A program made the translations under genes and the position numbers. Positions 63,639-64,000 of a stretch of 64,000 nt of DNA are shown here, one piece after another; position 1 is the first letter of the stretch, and every line of letters starts with the position of its first letter. Source of the DNA: Aplysia californica. Lineage: Eukaryota; Mollusca; Gastropoda; Aplysiida; Aplysiidae. The stretch spans positions 195,211-259,210 of the forward strand of contig NW_004797740.1 of the NCBI RefSeq assembly GCF_000002075.1, written 5' to 3'. The notes below the pieces were generated by a model. The model was not told the DNA's origin and did not search any database. It worked only from the letters and a program-made list of their open reading frames with translations.

Positions 63639-63830
63639 TGTTACGTTCTTGGCTATGCTTATAGCTTGACGAATAATTATAAAACGTGCTCACAAACAAA
63701 CACAAGACCTCAGTGAGAATGAGTAGTAACGGAAGTTATCCTTTATTACCAAGGAGGTCACATTACGGCCTTGAGGCGTTATAACATAGTTGGTCAGTTA
63801 AGTCCAAGCTATTGATGTACACACATGACA
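63639..63830 (-). repeat. LTR (5' LTR of the Gypsy element)
   Basis: 192 bases, TGTTACGTTCTTGGC to ACACACATGACA on the plus strand. Confidence 0.9.
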
Positions 63831-63835
63831 GGTTG
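63831..63835. repeat. Gypsy target-site duplication, right
   Basis: GGTTG directly outside the right LTR. Confidence 0.85.
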
Positions 63836-64000
63836 GGGTGGTCATTCGTTACGGAAGTCCTAAAATGTGGTGGCAAGGTGGTGTTGCTGTGTCGAAATGA
63901 GCAATTTGATTTGGGGACCAAGTTACTGTAAACCATTTATTGTGATCATATGAAATATATAATCTATATAATATATTTATAGCCTTATAATTTAGTTTTA

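Larger units (their letters stand above)
58951..63830 (-). mobile_element. Ty3/Gypsy LTR retrotransposon (Metaviridae), broken copy
   Basis: About 4.9 kb, transcribed right to left. Parts in order: right LTR; a TGG-starting primer-binding site just inside it; gag-like region with two CCHC zinc knuckles at roughly 62.5-63.3 kb; aspartic protease (DTGA) near 62.4 kb; reverse transcriptase with a YxDD core at about 61.3-62.0 kb; RNase H at about 60.8-61.2 kb; integrase with zinc-binding and DDE core at about 59.9-60.6 kb; a purine-rich AAAAGAGGTGGGA tract; left LTR. The domain order RT-RNaseH-integrase marks it as Gypsy rather than Copia. The coding region is interrupted in roughly four places, so it is a fossil. 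Near-identical LTRs mean it is young. Confidence 0.9.
58537..63860. mobile_element. M1-type MITE, long form, hosting a Gypsy insertion
   Basis: Left end GGACTTCCGTTACGAGCGAC, interior collinear with 5255-5360 (CATGATGGAAGACTGAAA), and right end GGTCATTCGTTACGGAAGTC at 63841-63860. The Ty3/Gypsy element at 58951-63830 lies inside it. Confidence 0.7.

Overview
The window is about 64 kb of repeat-rich, intron-rich animal DNA. Spliceosomal introns, tRNA-derived SINEs, CR1/L2-type LINE ends, many small inverted-repeat DNA transposons and a Ty3/Gypsy element suggest an invertebrate. A mollusc, probably a gastropod, is my best guess from general style; no marker gene proves it. One assembly gap of exactly 100 N lies at 53295-53394.

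Two host genes converge tail to tail. On the plus strand, ten coding exons between 7445 and 28211 join in phase into a 1434-residue protein. I recognise it as AKAP17A (XE7/SFRS17A), a PKA-anchoring, spliceosome-associated protein with an N-terminal RRM-like region, long charged helices, an acidic patch and a very large RS-rich tail. On the minus strand, seventeen coding exons between 55697 and 35599 join in phase into a 906-residue protein that looks like the TMEM232 family (helical HEAT/ARM-like, one hydrophobic segment, charged C-terminal coiled coil). That family name is tentative. The 7.4 kb between the two stop codons holds untranslated sequence and repeats, and I see no further gene there.

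The rest is mostly transposon sediment. Positions 1-6700 hold a nest of inverted repeats: a fold-back structure at about 1907-5016 with another palindrome inside its left side, plus several copies of a small MITE carrying TTAGGG-like runs, one with a perfect 8-bp target duplication. The AKAP17A introns hold pogo/Tigger-like elements (one split by a 2.9-kb element with its own palindromic subrepeats), two copies of a 1.4-1.5 kb CAGGG-ended element, a LINE 3' end and several short repeats. The intergenic stretch holds a minisatellite, a MITE pair, a pogo-like element nested in another MITE, and a strong 47-bp-arm hairpin. The TMEM232-like introns hold three separate TTAA-flanked (piggyBac-like) non-autonomous elements, two V-SINE-like copies, another SINE and long CT/GA and CA tracts.

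The right end (58537-63860) is a MITE into which a Ty3/Gypsy retrotransposon (58951-63830, minus strand) inserted. It has near-identical LTRs and an exact 5-bp target duplication, so it is a recent arrival, but its coding region is interrupted in roughly four places. No tRNA, rRNA, CRISPR or bacterial-type operon structure is present.
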